Below, piece after piece: positions 51,758 to 60,961 of a DNA stretch of 64,000 nucleotides. The stretch comes from Desnuesiella massiliensis (GTDB taxonomy: Bacteria; Bacillota; Clostridia; Clostridiales; Clostridiaceae). The position numbers and the translations under genes are program-made. The notes below the pieces were generated by a model. The model ran no database searches and was not told the DNA's origin. It worked only from the letters and a program-made list of their open reading frames with translations. The stretch spans positions 1-64,000 of the forward strand of contig NZ_LN879455.1 in the NCBI RefSeq assembly GCF_001403615.1. Direction: 5' to 3'. Position 1 is the stretch's first letter; every line of letters starts with the position of its first letter.

Positions 51758-51777
51758 GAGAATCTTAAAGGTTAAAA

Positions 51778-52173
51778 TCAAAGCTTATTCAAATCACAGC
51801 ATTCTGCAGGCTCTGAAAGCATTGTGTTATTTAACTTTACCAGCAATTTTTTAGTTTCTTTTAGTTCCATGAGTTTTTTGTTAATATCTTCTATTTTATT
51901 TTCAACTATTGATTTTATTTCAGTGATATCACAGCCTTCTATTTCCTGGAATAGCTTAGCTAATAGAATTTTAATTTCACTTAGTGAGAAACCATATTCC
52001 TTAGCCCTAAGTATAAGTCTAAGCTTTTCTAAATCTCCTTCAGTGTATTTTCTATAACCGTTGATATCTCTTTTAGGAATAGGCAGCAACTGAAGTTTTT
52101 CATAATATCTTATAGTCTCTTTATTGATGTCTAATTTCTTAGATAATTCTCCTATATTGTAAGAATCCATCAT
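51778..52173 (-). CDS. MerR family transcriptional regulator
   Basis: A 131-residue regulator. The HTH domain is YNIGELSKKLDINKETIRYYEKL (residues 4-27), followed by the wing GYRKYTEGDLEKL, a long coiled-coil dimer helix, and a short C-terminus with ECCDL. The Cys pair (PAECCDLNKL) may bind a metal or respond to redox. Its start lies 3 nt after the aldose epimerase stop, so they are coupled. The promoter 20 nt downstream of its stop strongly suggests that it controls the EFR1 gene. Confidence 0.9.
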   Translation of the reverse strand: MMDSYNIGELSKKLDINKETIRYYEKLQLLPIPKRDINGYRKYTEGDLEKLRLILRAKEYGFSLSEIKILLAKLFQEIEGCDITEIKSIVENKIEDINKKLMELKETKKLLVKLNNTMLSEPAECCDLNKL

Positions 52174-52176
52174 ACT

Positions 52177-53052
52177 CTATTCTATAATGTGCACCCTATA
52201 GCTACAGCTGAATTCTTTTCCTTCAGCTAAACACATTACTCCTTCTCTTTCTCTAAAATCTCCTTCAAAATCTGCATAGTCACCATGACCAAGCCAAGGC
52301 TCTATGCAAATAAAGGGAGCACCATTGCCTTTAGACCACAATCCTAACCATTTAAAACTATCGAAATCAACCTTTATAGCTTTATTATTATTCTTGTTTT
52401 TCAATGCAATGCTTTTTGATTTTAAATCATAGAAAACCAGAGCATCCTTCTTGAACAAGTCCTCAGAAATATTTATTATCTTTTCTTCCTTTAAATATGG
52501 CAATAGCTCTCTTTTAAAATATCCTTCAGAGGTTAAGGTCATAATGGAAGTGCTCTCTTCCTTTTCAAATTCAAAATAATAATCTGACATGGATTCCTCC
52601 TTGGACAATGGACAATTAAAGGCAGGATGAGCACCTATGGAGAAATAAATGTCTTTGTTATCCTCATTTATAACTCTATAACTAATCTTAAGGCTTGAAG
52701 CTTCAAGGCTATAGATGATTTGAAGCCTAAACTTATAAGGATATATTTTTAAAGTTTCTTCAGAATAGGGAAGCTCGAAAGTAATACTATTAGAGTCCTC
52801 AGCTGCCAAATTAAATTCTGAATGACGAGCGAAGCCGTGATTAGTCAAAGGATAAGCCTTTCCTTCTAAAGAATATTGGTTATTTTTAACCTTACCTACT
52901 GTAGGAAATAAAGTAGGAGATTGACCACCCCAAAAATTACTATCTCCACACCATAAATATTCTGTGCCAGTGGATTTAGACATTATACTGCTTAGCTCTC
53001 CACCCTTGGATTTTACCTTAATACTTAAAAATTCATTCTCTAAACTAAACAT
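52177..53052 (-). CDS. Aldose 1-epimerase family protein (LacX-like)
   Basis: A 291-residue galactose-mutarotase-fold enzyme that interconverts sugar anomers. Visible family segments are GGELSSIMSKSTGTEYLW near the N-terminus, LFPTVGKVKNNQY, YPLTNHGFARHSEF (His ligand) and GAHPAFNCPL (catalytic His), with CIEPWLGHGD near the end holding the catalytic Glu. ATG 53052 is preferred because AAAGGATG lies correctly spaced; the upstream frame to 53124 lacks a site. It leads the MerR gene in an apparent operon. Confidence 0.88.
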   Translation of the reverse strand: MFSLENEFLSIKVKSKGGELSSIMSKSTGTEYLWCGDSNFWGGQSPTLFPTVGKVKNNQYSLEGKAYPLTNHGFARHSEFNLAAEDSNSITFELPYSEETLKIYPYKFRLQIIYSLEASSLKISYRVINEDNKDIYFSIGAHPAFNCPLSKEESMSDYYFEFEKEESTSIMTLTSEGYFKRELLPYLKEEKIINISEDLFKKDALVFYDLKSKSIALKNKNNNKAIKVDFDSFKWLGLWSKGNGAPFICIEPWLGHGDYADFEGDFREREGVMCLAEGKEFSCSYRVHIIE

Positions 53053-53534
53053 AGAAAAACATCCTTTCAAAAAAAGTTCAATAATATACAGCGTAAAAGT
53101 TCTAGTACATTCTGACTGAAACATAGTGTAAGAACTTTAATGCAATTTATCTATACAAATATATAATAAATATAAACAAAAGCAAAGTAAACCATAGGAA
53201 ATAAACATTTCCACCAAAATCTAGTGTAATAACTTTAAGACAATATTAGAGATTAAAAAAGTTTAAAAATTTAGTAGAAGCATGAAAAAATTAAAACACA
53301 TATTTACATGGTGAACTACACTGAACAGCACAATATTATTGCATAAGATTAATTTACGCAAAATATTATTGAAATATATATAAAATTATATTAAAACAAA
53401 GCCTTAAAAAGTAGCAGAAAAAAATAATATTTTTTGTAAAAAAATATCATATTATATTTTACAATCTAATAAAATATGGTAACATAAAATTAGGAAATTT
53501 TGCAATTCCTAAGAAAAACGAATGGGGAATACAT
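53053..53534. other. Divergent intergenic region with a 25-bp direct repeat
   Basis: AGTGTAAGAACTTTAATGCAAT (first part at 53126) is repeated as AGTGTAATAACTTTAAGACA at 53223, 97 bp apart. The remainder is AT-rich. AATGGGGAA at the right end serves the next gene. Confidence 0.4.
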
Positions 53535-55568
53535 ATGAGGATTTTTTATAGGCCAGGGTTTATTATAGTTTCTATATTAATATTACTTCTAATTGTAGTT
53601 CTAATTATTTTTATGGAAATTGTAATACTAAGAAAAAATAATCAAATTGATGAGCTGCTAAAGTTAAAAAATATGCTAAATGAAGAAATTGAGAATAGAA
53701 AAGAAGCTGAGAAAAATAGTATGGAGAGCGAAAAAAAGCTTTCTCAAAGCTATCAAGAGCTCTCAGCAGTGTATGAGCAATTAGCCGCAGCAGAACAAGA
53801 GTTAAAGCAGCAGATTGCTGAACTAAAAAATCATGAAGAGGCCTTGAAAATTAGTGAAGAAAGATACAAGCTAGCTGTTGAAGGTGCTAACGATGCAATT
53901 TTTGAGTGGGATTTTAGAAAGGATTCCTTATTTATATCCGATAAATGGGAGAGCATCTCTGAAAGTGAAAATAATAAAGTTGATGGCATAAGAGATTTTT
54001 TGAGAAGTACAGTTTATCATAAGGATTTACCAAAAGTAAAAGAAGATTTAAGAAGTCATATGAAAGGTAAGACTGATTATTTTCAAAGTGAATTTAGAAT
54101 CTTTACTAAGAGTGGTATATATAAATGGTTAAGGGCCAGAGGAAAAGTGCTGAGGGATGATAATGAGGAAATTTTAAAAATGGCTGGTTCCGTCACTGAT
54201 ATAACGGAAAATAAAGTCATACAAAATAAAATAAATTATATAGCCTACTATGATACTCTCACCACCTTACCTAATAGAGCTAGATTTTTAGAACAGCTTG
54301 ACAATGCCATAGCGGAAAATGTAGTAAAAAATCATAAAGGTGCAGTAATATTTTTAGACGTAGATAACTTTAAAAAAATAAATGATGTATTAGGGCACGA
54401 TTATGGTGATGAATTTTTAAAGAAGATAGCTCAAATACTAAAAAACTTCATAAGGCCCACAGACATCCTTGCACGTTCTGGGGGCGACGAGTTTATAATA
54501 TTGATTCCTAAAATGGAGGATATAAATGAGATCTTAGATTTAAGTGAAAACATAATAAATTACTTCAAAAATCCTTTTATTATAAATAGTAATACCATTT
54601 ATTCTTCTATAAGCATGGGAGTTTCCATATTCCCTGAGGACGGTATAAATTCAAAGGATATATTAAGAAATGCAGATACTGCCATGTATGAAGCAAAATA
54701 TAATGGTAGAAATCAATATAGGTTCTTTAATAAAACCATGAGTGAAAATATATTAAGAAAAGATATCATAGAAAGAGGGCTTAGAGAAGCTTTAGAGAAA
54801 AATGAATTAATGCTTTACTACCAACCTCAATTAGATATAAAAAATAATAGAATATCTGGCTTTGAGGCACTGATAAGGTGGAAATCTAAAGAGCTAGGAT
54901 GGGTTTCGCCGACGGAATTCATAGCTATAGCTGAAGAAACAGATCTTATAATTCCTTTAGGAAATTGGATAATAAAAGAAGCCTGTAAACAAATCAAGGT
55001 TTGGAAGGATAAAGGCTATGTTTATGACTCCATGGCTATAAATATATCGCCCCTTCAAATACAACAAGAAGACTTCATAAAGGATTTAACCTCTATACTT
55101 CAAGAAACAGGCATAAGATCAGAGAATGTAGAGATAGAAATCACTGAAAATGTATTGATGAATCTTTATGATGATAATATAGAATTTCTAAAAAGATTAA
55201 AGGATAAAGGTTTTAAAATAGCTCTGGATGATTTTGGTACAGGATATTCCTCCCTGAGCTATTTAAGATTACTTCCTATAAATAAATTAAAAATTGATAA
55301 ATCCTTCATTGACTTCTTAGAGTCTAATGAAGCGGATAGAGACATAACCGCTGGTATCATAGAGCTTTCTCATAAGATGGGGCTAGAGGTTATAGTGGAA
55401 GGGGTAGAAACTCAACAGCAGTTAAATATATTAAAGGCTATGGACTGTGATAGCATACAAGGCTATTATTTCAGCAGACCCTTACCGACAGAGGAAGTAG
55501 AAGAGTTTTTAGACAATGTACAATTCACAATGCACAATGCACAATGTACAATGCACAATTTACAATAA
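53535..55568 (+). CDS. Membrane GGDEF-EAL protein with PAS domain
   Basis: A 677-residue c-di-GMP enzyme. One transmembrane helix (residues 5-33) is followed by a coiled coil (40-105), a PAS domain (about 105-230), a GGDEF domain with intact SGGDEF at ~315, and an EAL domain with GFEALIRW at ~441 and DDFGTGYSSLSYL at ~565. Both sites look functional, so it may make or degrade c-di-GMP. The last 15 or so residues (QFTMHNAQCTMHNLQ) are encoded by the CACAATTCACAATG intergenic repeat, so the natural C-terminus has been extended. Confidence 0.93.
   Translation: MRIFYRPGFIIVSILILLLIVVLIIFMEIVILRKNNQIDELLKLKNMLNEEIENRKEAEKNSMESEKKLSQSYQELSAVYEQLAAAEQELKQQIAELKNHEEALKISEERYKLAVEGANDAIFEWDFRKDSLFISDKWESISESENNKVDGIRDFLRSTVYHKDLPKVKEDLRSHMKGKTDYFQSEFRIFTKSGIYKWLRARGKVLRDDNEEILKMAGSVTDITENKVIQNKINYIAYYDTLTTLPNRARFLEQLDNAIAENVVKNHKGAVIFLDVDNFKKINDVLGHDYGDEFLKKIAQILKNFIRPTDILARSGGDEFIILIPKMEDINEILDLSENIINYFKNPFIINSNTIYSSISMGVSIFPEDGINSKDILRNADTAMYEAKYNGRNQYRFFNKTMSENILRKDIIERGLREALEKNELMLYYQPQLDIKNNRISGFEALIRWKSKELGWVSPTEFIAIAEETDLIIPLGNWIIKEACKQIKVWKDKGYVYDSMAINISPLQIQQEDFIKDLTSILQETGIRSENVEIEITENVLMNLYDDNIEFLKRLKDKGFKIALDDFGTGYSSLSYLRLLPINKLKIDKSFIDFLESNEADRDITAGIIELSHKMGLEVIVEGVETQQQLNILKAMDCDSIQGYYFSRPLPTEEVEEFLDNVQFTMHNAQCTMHNLQ
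55516..55567 (+). repeat. CACAATTCACAATG-family repeat overlapping the GGDEF-EAL gene end
   Basis: Tandem ACAATTCACAATGCACAATG units read through the coding end and the stop codon. A hairpin CTTAGCTGAGCTAAG at 55581-55595 follows, as at the other copies. Confidence 0.75.
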
Positions 55569-55611
55569 AGGTGATTTTTTCTTAGCTGAGCTAAGAAAAA
55601 ATGGGAAAATA

Positions 55612-55650
55612 AAAAGCGTGGCTAATTTTCTTAGCCGCGCTTGATTTTTT
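55612..55650. terminator. Bidirectional terminator
   Basis: AAGCGTGGCTAA and TTAGCCGCGCTT form a 12-bp stem with GATTTTTT downstream. Confidence 0.82.
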
Positions 55651-55909
55651 ATTTTACTGCTTTTAGTTTTGAAATATCATTCCAATTCTTTGAAGTTATC
55701 ATCTCTACTGCTGTAAGGTCTTCTCTGATACCCTTGACTTCTCCTTCAACCCTTGCTACTGCATGATTGAGTTTATCTATTTCAGCTTTATGAACTTCAC
55801 TTGCATGCTCTAAGGCTTTTAAAATTTGAGTATGCTCATTTAAAATTTGAGTATGTTCATCGAGCTTATTATTCATGGTTTTTAATAGATCTAAAATTTC
55901 TTTTTCCAT
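55649..55909 (-). CDS. Small coiled-coil protein of unknown function
   Basis: An 86-residue protein that is helical throughout. Residues 10-70 form a heptad-type coiled coil, and a seven-residue unit (EHTQILN, EHTQILK) is repeated in tandem near residue 18. A short C-terminus (TSKNWNDISKLKAVK) follows. Similar small coiled-coil proteins are widespread in clostridia and have no assigned role. ATG 55909 is preceded by GGTGAGAT. Single gene, convergent with the GGDEF-EAL gene. Confidence 0.72.
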   Translation of the reverse strand: MEKEILDLLKTMNNKLDEHTQILNEHTQILKALEHASEVHKAEIDKLNHAVARVEGEVKGIREDLTAVEMITSKNWNDISKLKAVK

Positions 55910-56047
55910 AATCTCACCACCATAAATTTCTATGTCTACATTCTAACATTAACATATATGAATATCAAGTGGGAAATTCTAACACAAAATTCCATAGACC
56001 TACTGTATAAATCAATTTTAAATATCATATTTAAAGTTTAAAATTAA

Positions 56048-56081
56048 AAGCCACGCTAAGCCTTTATGCCTAGCGCAGCTT
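56048..56081 (-). terminator. Terminator after the LCP gene
   Basis: AAGCCACGCTAAGCC and GCCTAGCGCAGCTT form an imperfect stem around a short loop, 30 nt past the stop codon on the minus strand. Confidence 0.6.
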
Positions 56082-56113
56082 CATAAAATATACAGTTTAC
56101 ATAAAAGAATCAT

Positions 56114-57199
56114 CTATTTTTTAGGAGCAGGTTTTACATCCTTAAATATATAATCGAATATCTGATTCTTAGTAGCTGTTTCGTCATACTGTAAGTACCA
56201 AGTGCCATTGATCGTTTTTCCTTGGCAATAGCCATCCTGAGGGAATCTTTCTTGTTCTATATTTAGTCCAGATTTTAGTACATCGGTACCTAAGGCAATC
56301 ATTTGACCAGAATCCATACTGGTGGATACATACCCCATTAACTTATTAGCGAGACCTGGTAGTTTTAGAACTCCCGCAGATTTTATCTTGTTAAATAATT
56401 GAGTTAAAACCTCTCTTTGCCTTTCAGTTCTGTCAAAGTCTCCATCTCCAGTGGATCTTATTCTGCTATAAGCTACAGCTTGAATTCCGTTTAAGTGTTG
56501 CATTCCTGTTTTAGTTACTGTAGGTACCTTTGATACTTTCTTTATACCAGAGATTTCTCTTATATAAAAATTGATGTTATAAGGATTCTTCTCGCTTAGC
56601 TCATCAGCCTTGATATTAATATCTATACCGCCAAGAGCATCCACTATATCTGCCATATTTCCAAAATCTACGGATACAAAATCTTTTATATTTAAGCCAA
56701 AGTTTTGATTTAAAGTCTTTATAGTAAGCTGAGGGCCGCCATAGGCATGAGCATGATTTAGTTTATCTCTTCCATGGCCATCTATCTTTACATAGGAGTC
56801 TCTCATCACGGATATCATTTTTATTTTTTTATCTTTCTTATCTATGGATACTATCATGGTAGAGTCAGAACGACCAGGATCATCCTTTTCTTGCTTGTCT
56901 ATACCTAGAAGAGCAATATTAACAATATCTTCTCCACCGACTTCGTCAATTTTCTGTTCAGTATCTGTATCTATCCCAGTACCTTCCTTAGTCCTATCTA
57001 TTATATGTGTTTTAATCTTGCCAAAGGTGTTAGCTAAATAAAAACCTCCAGCGCCTACTGCAAAAAGCAGACAAAATACTAATGTAAGTACAATTATTCT
57101 TAAGATCTTCTTTTTCTTTTTTCTTTTAGGTTTATTACTTTGATTATTAGAATTTCTGTTACTAGGAGTAGTCTTATTATATCTATCCATTCTAGCCAT
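56114..57199 (-). CDS. LytR-CpsA-Psr (LCP) family glycopolymer ligase
   Basis: A 361-residue membrane protein. A basic, Asn-rich cytoplasmic tail (1-32) leads to one helix (33-55), then the extracellular LCP domain: IALLGIDKQEKDDPGRSDSTM near 95, ISVMRDSYVKI, LNHAHAYGG and YSRIRSTGDGDFDRTERQREVL near 245. Conserved Arg and Asp residues bind the polyprenyl pyrophosphate. LCP enzymes attach teichoic acids or capsules to peptidoglycan, fitting the polysaccharide locus at 8-16 kb. Preceded by AAAGAGG, and by a 115-bp palindromic element. Confidence 0.92.
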   Translation of the reverse strand: MARMDRYNKTTPSNRNSNNQSNKPKRKKKKKILRIIVLTLVFCLLFAVGAGGFYLANTFGKIKTHIIDRTKEGTGIDTDTEQKIDEVGGEDIVNIALLGIDKQEKDDPGRSDSTMIVSIDKKDKKIKMISVMRDSYVKIDGHGRDKLNHAHAYGGPQLTIKTLNQNFGLNIKDFVSVDFGNMADIVDALGGIDINIKADELSEKNPYNINFYIREISGIKKVSKVPTVTKTGMQHLNGIQAVAYSRIRSTGDGDFDRTERQREVLTQLFNKIKSAGVLKLPGLANKLMGYVSTSMDSGQMIALGTDVLKSGLNIEQERFPQDGYCQGKTINGTWYLQYDETATKNQIFDYIFKDVKPAPKK

Positions 57200-57235
57200 A
57201 TTTTTAAACCTCTTTCAATTAAAATTAAATTTATG

Positions 57236-57350
57236 TATAAGTTGCAAAAATCTAAGTACATTTCTTTAGCTTCAAAATTCCTAGGGTCGAACCTTTTAAG
57301 TGGTGAAATTTTCAAGCTAAGAAATGTAAGATTTTTATTGCAACTTATAT
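57236..57350. repeat. 115-bp palindromic element upstream of the LCP gene
   Basis: TATAAGTTGCAAAAATCT with ACATTTCTTTAGCTT on the left is mirrored by AAGCTAAGAAATGT and AGATTTTTATTGCAACTTAT on the right, with a 40-nt centre. Few mismatches. It looks like a MITE or a very large hairpin leader. The adjacent 57351-57596 is AT-rich with nothing else recognisable. Confidence 0.7.
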
Positions 57351-57596
57351 ATCTATAACTTTATATATTATACTATTTTTAAAAATATAAATAAAGTTTT
57401 TGACAGCATTTTTACAAATTATTATCATTAATTTCGTGGACAGTCTTTTTTAAATATTCTATAATATAAAATAGCGACTTTATAAAGATACCTACAATAT
57501 ATACGGATATTATAAAATAAAGTACCATTTAAATAAATAAATTTTGAATTAATTCACAATTAGTGAGCAGTGTAAATTGAAGAAGGGGAAAAAATT

Positions 57597-59948
57597 ATGG
57601 ATATGCTAAAAAAGTTATTTGGAGATTATAATACAAGAGAAATAAAAAAATTGTCGGCTACTGCTGAACAAATATTATCCTTGGAGACTTCCATGGAAAA
57701 ACTCAGCGATGAGGAGCTTAAAAATAAAACAGAGTATTTTAAAGAAAGATTATCAAAGGGAGAAACCTTAAATGATATATTAGTGGAAGCTTTTGCTGTA
57801 GTTAGAGAAGCCGCAGGAAGAACTCTAAACATGAAGCATTATAAAGAACAGCTCATGGGTGGTATAGTGCTCCATCAGGGAAGAATTGCAGAAATGAAGA
57901 CTGGAGAAGGTAAGACCCTAGTAGCTACTTTACCTACCTATCTTAATGCTTTAGAAGGAAAAGGAGTCCATGTAGTTACAGTAAATGATTATCTTGCCAA
58001 TAGAGATAAGGAGGAAATGGGACAAGTATATGGCTTCCTAGGATTAACCACTGGAGTTATATTACATGACTTAAAGCCTGACCAAAGAAAGCAGGAGTAT
58101 AACTGTGATATAACCTATGGGACTAACAGTGAGTTTGGCTTCGACTATTTAAGGGACAATATGGTTATGGCCAAGGAAGAAAAGGTGCAAAGACCTCTGC
58201 ACTTTGCCGTAGTGGATGAGGCAGACTCCATATTCATTGACGAAGCAAGAACTCCTCTTATAATTTCAGGACAAGGAGCAAAGGCCTCAGAGCTATATAG
58301 AGTAGCAGATTTTTTTGTAAAAACCCTTAAAAAAGATGAAGACTACGAGGTAGATGAGAAAACAAAGGCAGTAATGCTTACAGAACAAGGTGTGGAAAAG
58401 GCTGAAGACTTTTATAAGGTAGAGGATTTTACTATAACAGATAACTTTTCCATACAACACCATACAGTTCAAGCGCTAAAGGCAAACTATGCTATGAGAA
58501 ATGGTGTGGACTACATAATAAGGGATGGAGAGGTACTCATAGTGGATACCTTTACGGGTAGAGTTATGGATGGAAGAAGATTCAGCGATGGTCTTCATGA
58601 AGCCATAGAGGCAAAGGAAGGGGTTAAAATAAAAGAAGAATCTCAAACCCTTGCCACTATAACCTACCAGCATTATTTTAAGCTATATAAAAAGCTATCT
58701 GGTATGTCTGGAACAGCTAAGACAGAGGAAAATGAATTTAGAGAGGTATATAATCTAGACGTAGTGGTTATACCTACCCATAAGCCTATAAGAAGAGTAG
58801 ATAGTGAAGATAAAATATATAAAACAGAATTAGGAAAATTTAAAGCTATAGTAGAAGAGATTATTGAAACTCATAAAATAGGTCAACCTGTACTGGTAGG
58901 AACTGCATCTATAGAAAAATCAGAGCTTCTATCTTTCATGCTAAAGAAGAGGGGCATTCCTCATCAAGTGCTAAACGCAAAGCACCATAAAAGAGAGGCT
59001 GAAATAGTAGCTCATGCTGGAGAAGTAGGCATGGTAACCATAGCTACCAACATGGCAGGTAGAGGAACGGACATAAAGCTTGGAGAAGGGACTATAGAAT
59101 TAGGAGGCCTTAAAGTAATAGGTACTGAAAAACATGAAGCAAGAAGAATAGATAATCAGCTCAGAGGACGTTCTGGACGTCAAGGAGATGTAGGAGTATC
59201 CCAGTTCTACATTTCCTTAGAAGATGAGATAATAATAAAATACCTAGCAGACAGAGAAGAAAACCCTTTTGATAAAATAAAAATAGAAACAGAAGGTCCG
59301 ATAGAGATTAAAAAGGTAAAGGATATAGTAGAAGCGGCACAAAAGATAGTGGAGTCTGATAACTTTGGTACAAGAAAGAATTTAATTAAGTATGATGACA
59401 CCATGAATAAGCAAAGAGAAGTAATCTATGCGGAAAGAGATAAGACTGTAGAGACGGAGGATATAAAAGAATATATCCGTTCCATGATTAACCAGGTGGC
59501 AAATAAAGAAGTTGATGAAAGATATAAGGAAGATAAAAAGCTTAAGAGTCAATCCATAGAGGATATAGCAGACTACTTTAATAGCCTAGTTCATTTTAAG
59601 GATAAACTAATAAAGGATGAGTTATTAGCCTTAGGCTTAAAGGATATTAAGGAATATATAGCTAATAAAGTATTAACTATATATGAAAGAAAAGAAAAGT
59701 TATATAAAGAAAACATAAGAAGCATAGAGAAAGCCATACTTCTTAAGGTAGTAGACCAAAAATGGATAAACCATCTTCAAAACATGGAGCACTTAAAGCA
59801 ATATATAGGCCTCCATGCCTATAAGCAAAAGGATCCTGTGGAGGACTATAATCTAAGAGCAGGTATAATGTTTGATGATATGATCTATAATATAAAGTTA
59901 GATACTGTTAAATTCTTATTAAATTTAAGAGAAGAAAAAGAGGAGTAA
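57597..59948 (+). CDS. secA2: Accessory preprotein translocase ATPase SecA2
   Basis: A 783-residue SecA. Walker A is MKTGEGKTLVA (~102), DEAD-type Walker B VVDEADSIFIDEARTPLI (~206), with TNMAGRGTDIKLGEG (~485) and GRSGRQGD (~530) in the second motor domain. It ends at LLNLREEKEE, lacking the linker and zinc-binding Cys motif of housekeeping SecA (about 840 residues). The size and its position before an S-layer gene match SecA2 of Clostridioides difficile, which exports S-layer precursors. ATG 57597 follows AAGGGG. It is joined to the acyltransferase gene with a 2-nt gap. Confidence 0.85.
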   Translation: MDMLKKLFGDYNTREIKKLSATAEQILSLETSMEKLSDEELKNKTEYFKERLSKGETLNDILVEAFAVVREAAGRTLNMKHYKEQLMGGIVLHQGRIAEMKTGEGKTLVATLPTYLNALEGKGVHVVTVNDYLANRDKEEMGQVYGFLGLTTGVILHDLKPDQRKQEYNCDITYGTNSEFGFDYLRDNMVMAKEEKVQRPLHFAVVDEADSIFIDEARTPLIISGQGAKASELYRVADFFVKTLKKDEDYEVDEKTKAVMLTEQGVEKAEDFYKVEDFTITDNFSIQHHTVQALKANYAMRNGVDYIIRDGEVLIVDTFTGRVMDGRRFSDGLHEAIEAKEGVKIKEESQTLATITYQHYFKLYKKLSGMSGTAKTEENEFREVYNLDVVVIPTHKPIRRVDSEDKIYKTELGKFKAIVEEIIETHKIGQPVLVGTASIEKSELLSFMLKKRGIPHQVLNAKHHKREAEIVAHAGEVGMVTIATNMAGRGTDIKLGEGTIELGGLKVIGTEKHEARRIDNQLRGRSGRQGDVGVSQFYISLEDEIIIKYLADREENPFDKIKIETEGPIEIKKVKDIVEAAQKIVESDNFGTRKNLIKYDDTMNKQREVIYAERDKTVETEDIKEYIRSMINQVANKEVDERYKEDKKLKSQSIEDIADYFNSLVHFKDKLIKDELLALGLKDIKEYIANKVLTIYERKEKLYKENIRSIEKAILLKVVDQKWINHLQNMEHLKQYIGLHAYKQKDPVEDYNLRAGIMFDDMIYNIKLDTVKFLLNLREEKEE

Positions 59949-59950
59949 TC

Positions 59951-60499
59951 ATGCTGAAAAACATTAAGGAATTTGTTTTTTGGAAGCTTAGAGGGGAAAT
60001 TCCTCTAAGTGCTTATTTAAAGAGAGGGTTAAAGGTAGGAAAAGACTTTTCTATGGAGCCAGGCTGCAGCTTAGACTATTCCCATTGCTGGCTCATTGAA
60101 ATAGGTGATGAGGTCACTCTAGCCCCTAAGGTACAAGTTCTAGTTCATGATGCCTCTACTAAAAGAGCCTTAGGCTATGCTAAAATAGGAAGGGTAACCA
60201 TAGGTTCTAGGGTATTCATAGGAGCAGGAGCCATAATACTGCCCAATGTTACCATAGGAGATGATGTGATAATAGGAGCAGGAGCAGTGGTTAACAAGGA
60301 TGTGCCTAATGATAGCATAGTAATAGGCAACCCTATAACCACAGTAGGAAAAACTTCTTATTATATGGAAAAGCATAGAAATAATATGAAGGTATTGCCT
60401 ACATTTGATGAAAGCTATACTGTTAGGAAAGATGTTAATGAAGAAAAGAAAAAGGAAATGAAAGAATTATTAAAAAATCAAATAGGATACGTGGAATAA
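59951..60499 (+). CDS. Hexapeptide-repeat acyltransferase (maltose/galactoside O-acetyltransferase-like)
   Basis: A 182-residue left-handed beta-helix enzyme. Hexapeptide repeats run through IGRVTIGSRVFIGAGAIILP and VTIGDDVIIGAGAVVNKDVP, with a catalytic His in VLVHDAS near 60. It uses acetyl- or succinyl-CoA to acylate a sugar or wall hydroxyl. Coupled to secA2 (2-nt spacing) and upstream of the S-layer gene, so surface glycan or S-layer anchor modification is plausible but inferred. The first 30 residues include a membrane-proximal hydrophobic start, NIKEFVFWKLR. Confidence 0.85.
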   Translation: MLKNIKEFVFWKLRGEIPLSAYLKRGLKVGKDFSMEPGCSLDYSHCWLIEIGDEVTLAPKVQVLVHDASTKRALGYAKIGRVTIGSRVFIGAGAIILPNVTIGDDVIIGAGAVVNKDVPNDSIVIGNPITTVGKTSYYMEKHRNNMKVLPTFDESYTVRKDVNEEKKKEMKELLKNQIGYVE

Positions 60500-60561
60500 T
60501 GCACAATTCACAGTGCACAATGAAGGAGAGTTTTTCTCAGCGAGCTGAGAAAAACTCTTTT
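60499..60561 (+). repeat. CACAATTCACAATG-family repeat with hairpin
   Basis: ATGCACAATTCACAGTGCAC is followed by AGAGTTTTTCTCAGC and GAGCTGAGAAAAACTCT, a 16-bp hairpin ending in a T-tract, which could terminate secA2-acyltransferase transcription. Confidence 0.7.
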
Positions 60562-60810
60562 TGCTTTTTTGATTTTTTCGCTTTGCGAAAAAATCATTTC
60601 TTAATTATTCATTGCAAAATGGCTTTTTTATTTTTAAAAATAAATTTTCATTAAAAATCATTAAGTTTTAAAAATTTTTTTTGGTTAAGGAGGATTTTTT
60701 TGAACTTCGTAGAATATATATGAGAAAGAGAAAACATATGGTATGCGTATATTTTTAGAGGAAATACAGTAAATAATAAGGCTCTTTAGTAAATTTTAAT
60801 AAAAAAGTTC

Positions 60811-60839
60811 TTGCAAGTCGGGACAAGCTTTATTATAAT
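60811..60839 (+). promoter_or_regulatory. Strong promoter of the S-layer gene
   Basis: TTGCAA (60811-60816), a 17-nt spacer and TATAAT (60834-60839). The leader is about 115 nt and ends in AGGAGGGG, fitting high expression. The remaining 60562-60810 is AT-rich. Confidence 0.7.
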
Positions 60840-60961
60840 ATGTATGTATATAGAAATTATATGTATTACTATATAAAAAAGTAAATACATGGGATAAATG
60901 TATTTGCAAGTTAGGAATACAAATTAAAAATCAAAATATATCTCTAGGAGGGGAATTTTCA

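Noticed and set aside
57100..57358. Two 71-72 codon frames (both strands) near the LCP start
   Set aside because: They span the 115-bp palindrome and the LCP start, lack ribosome binding sites and are shadows.
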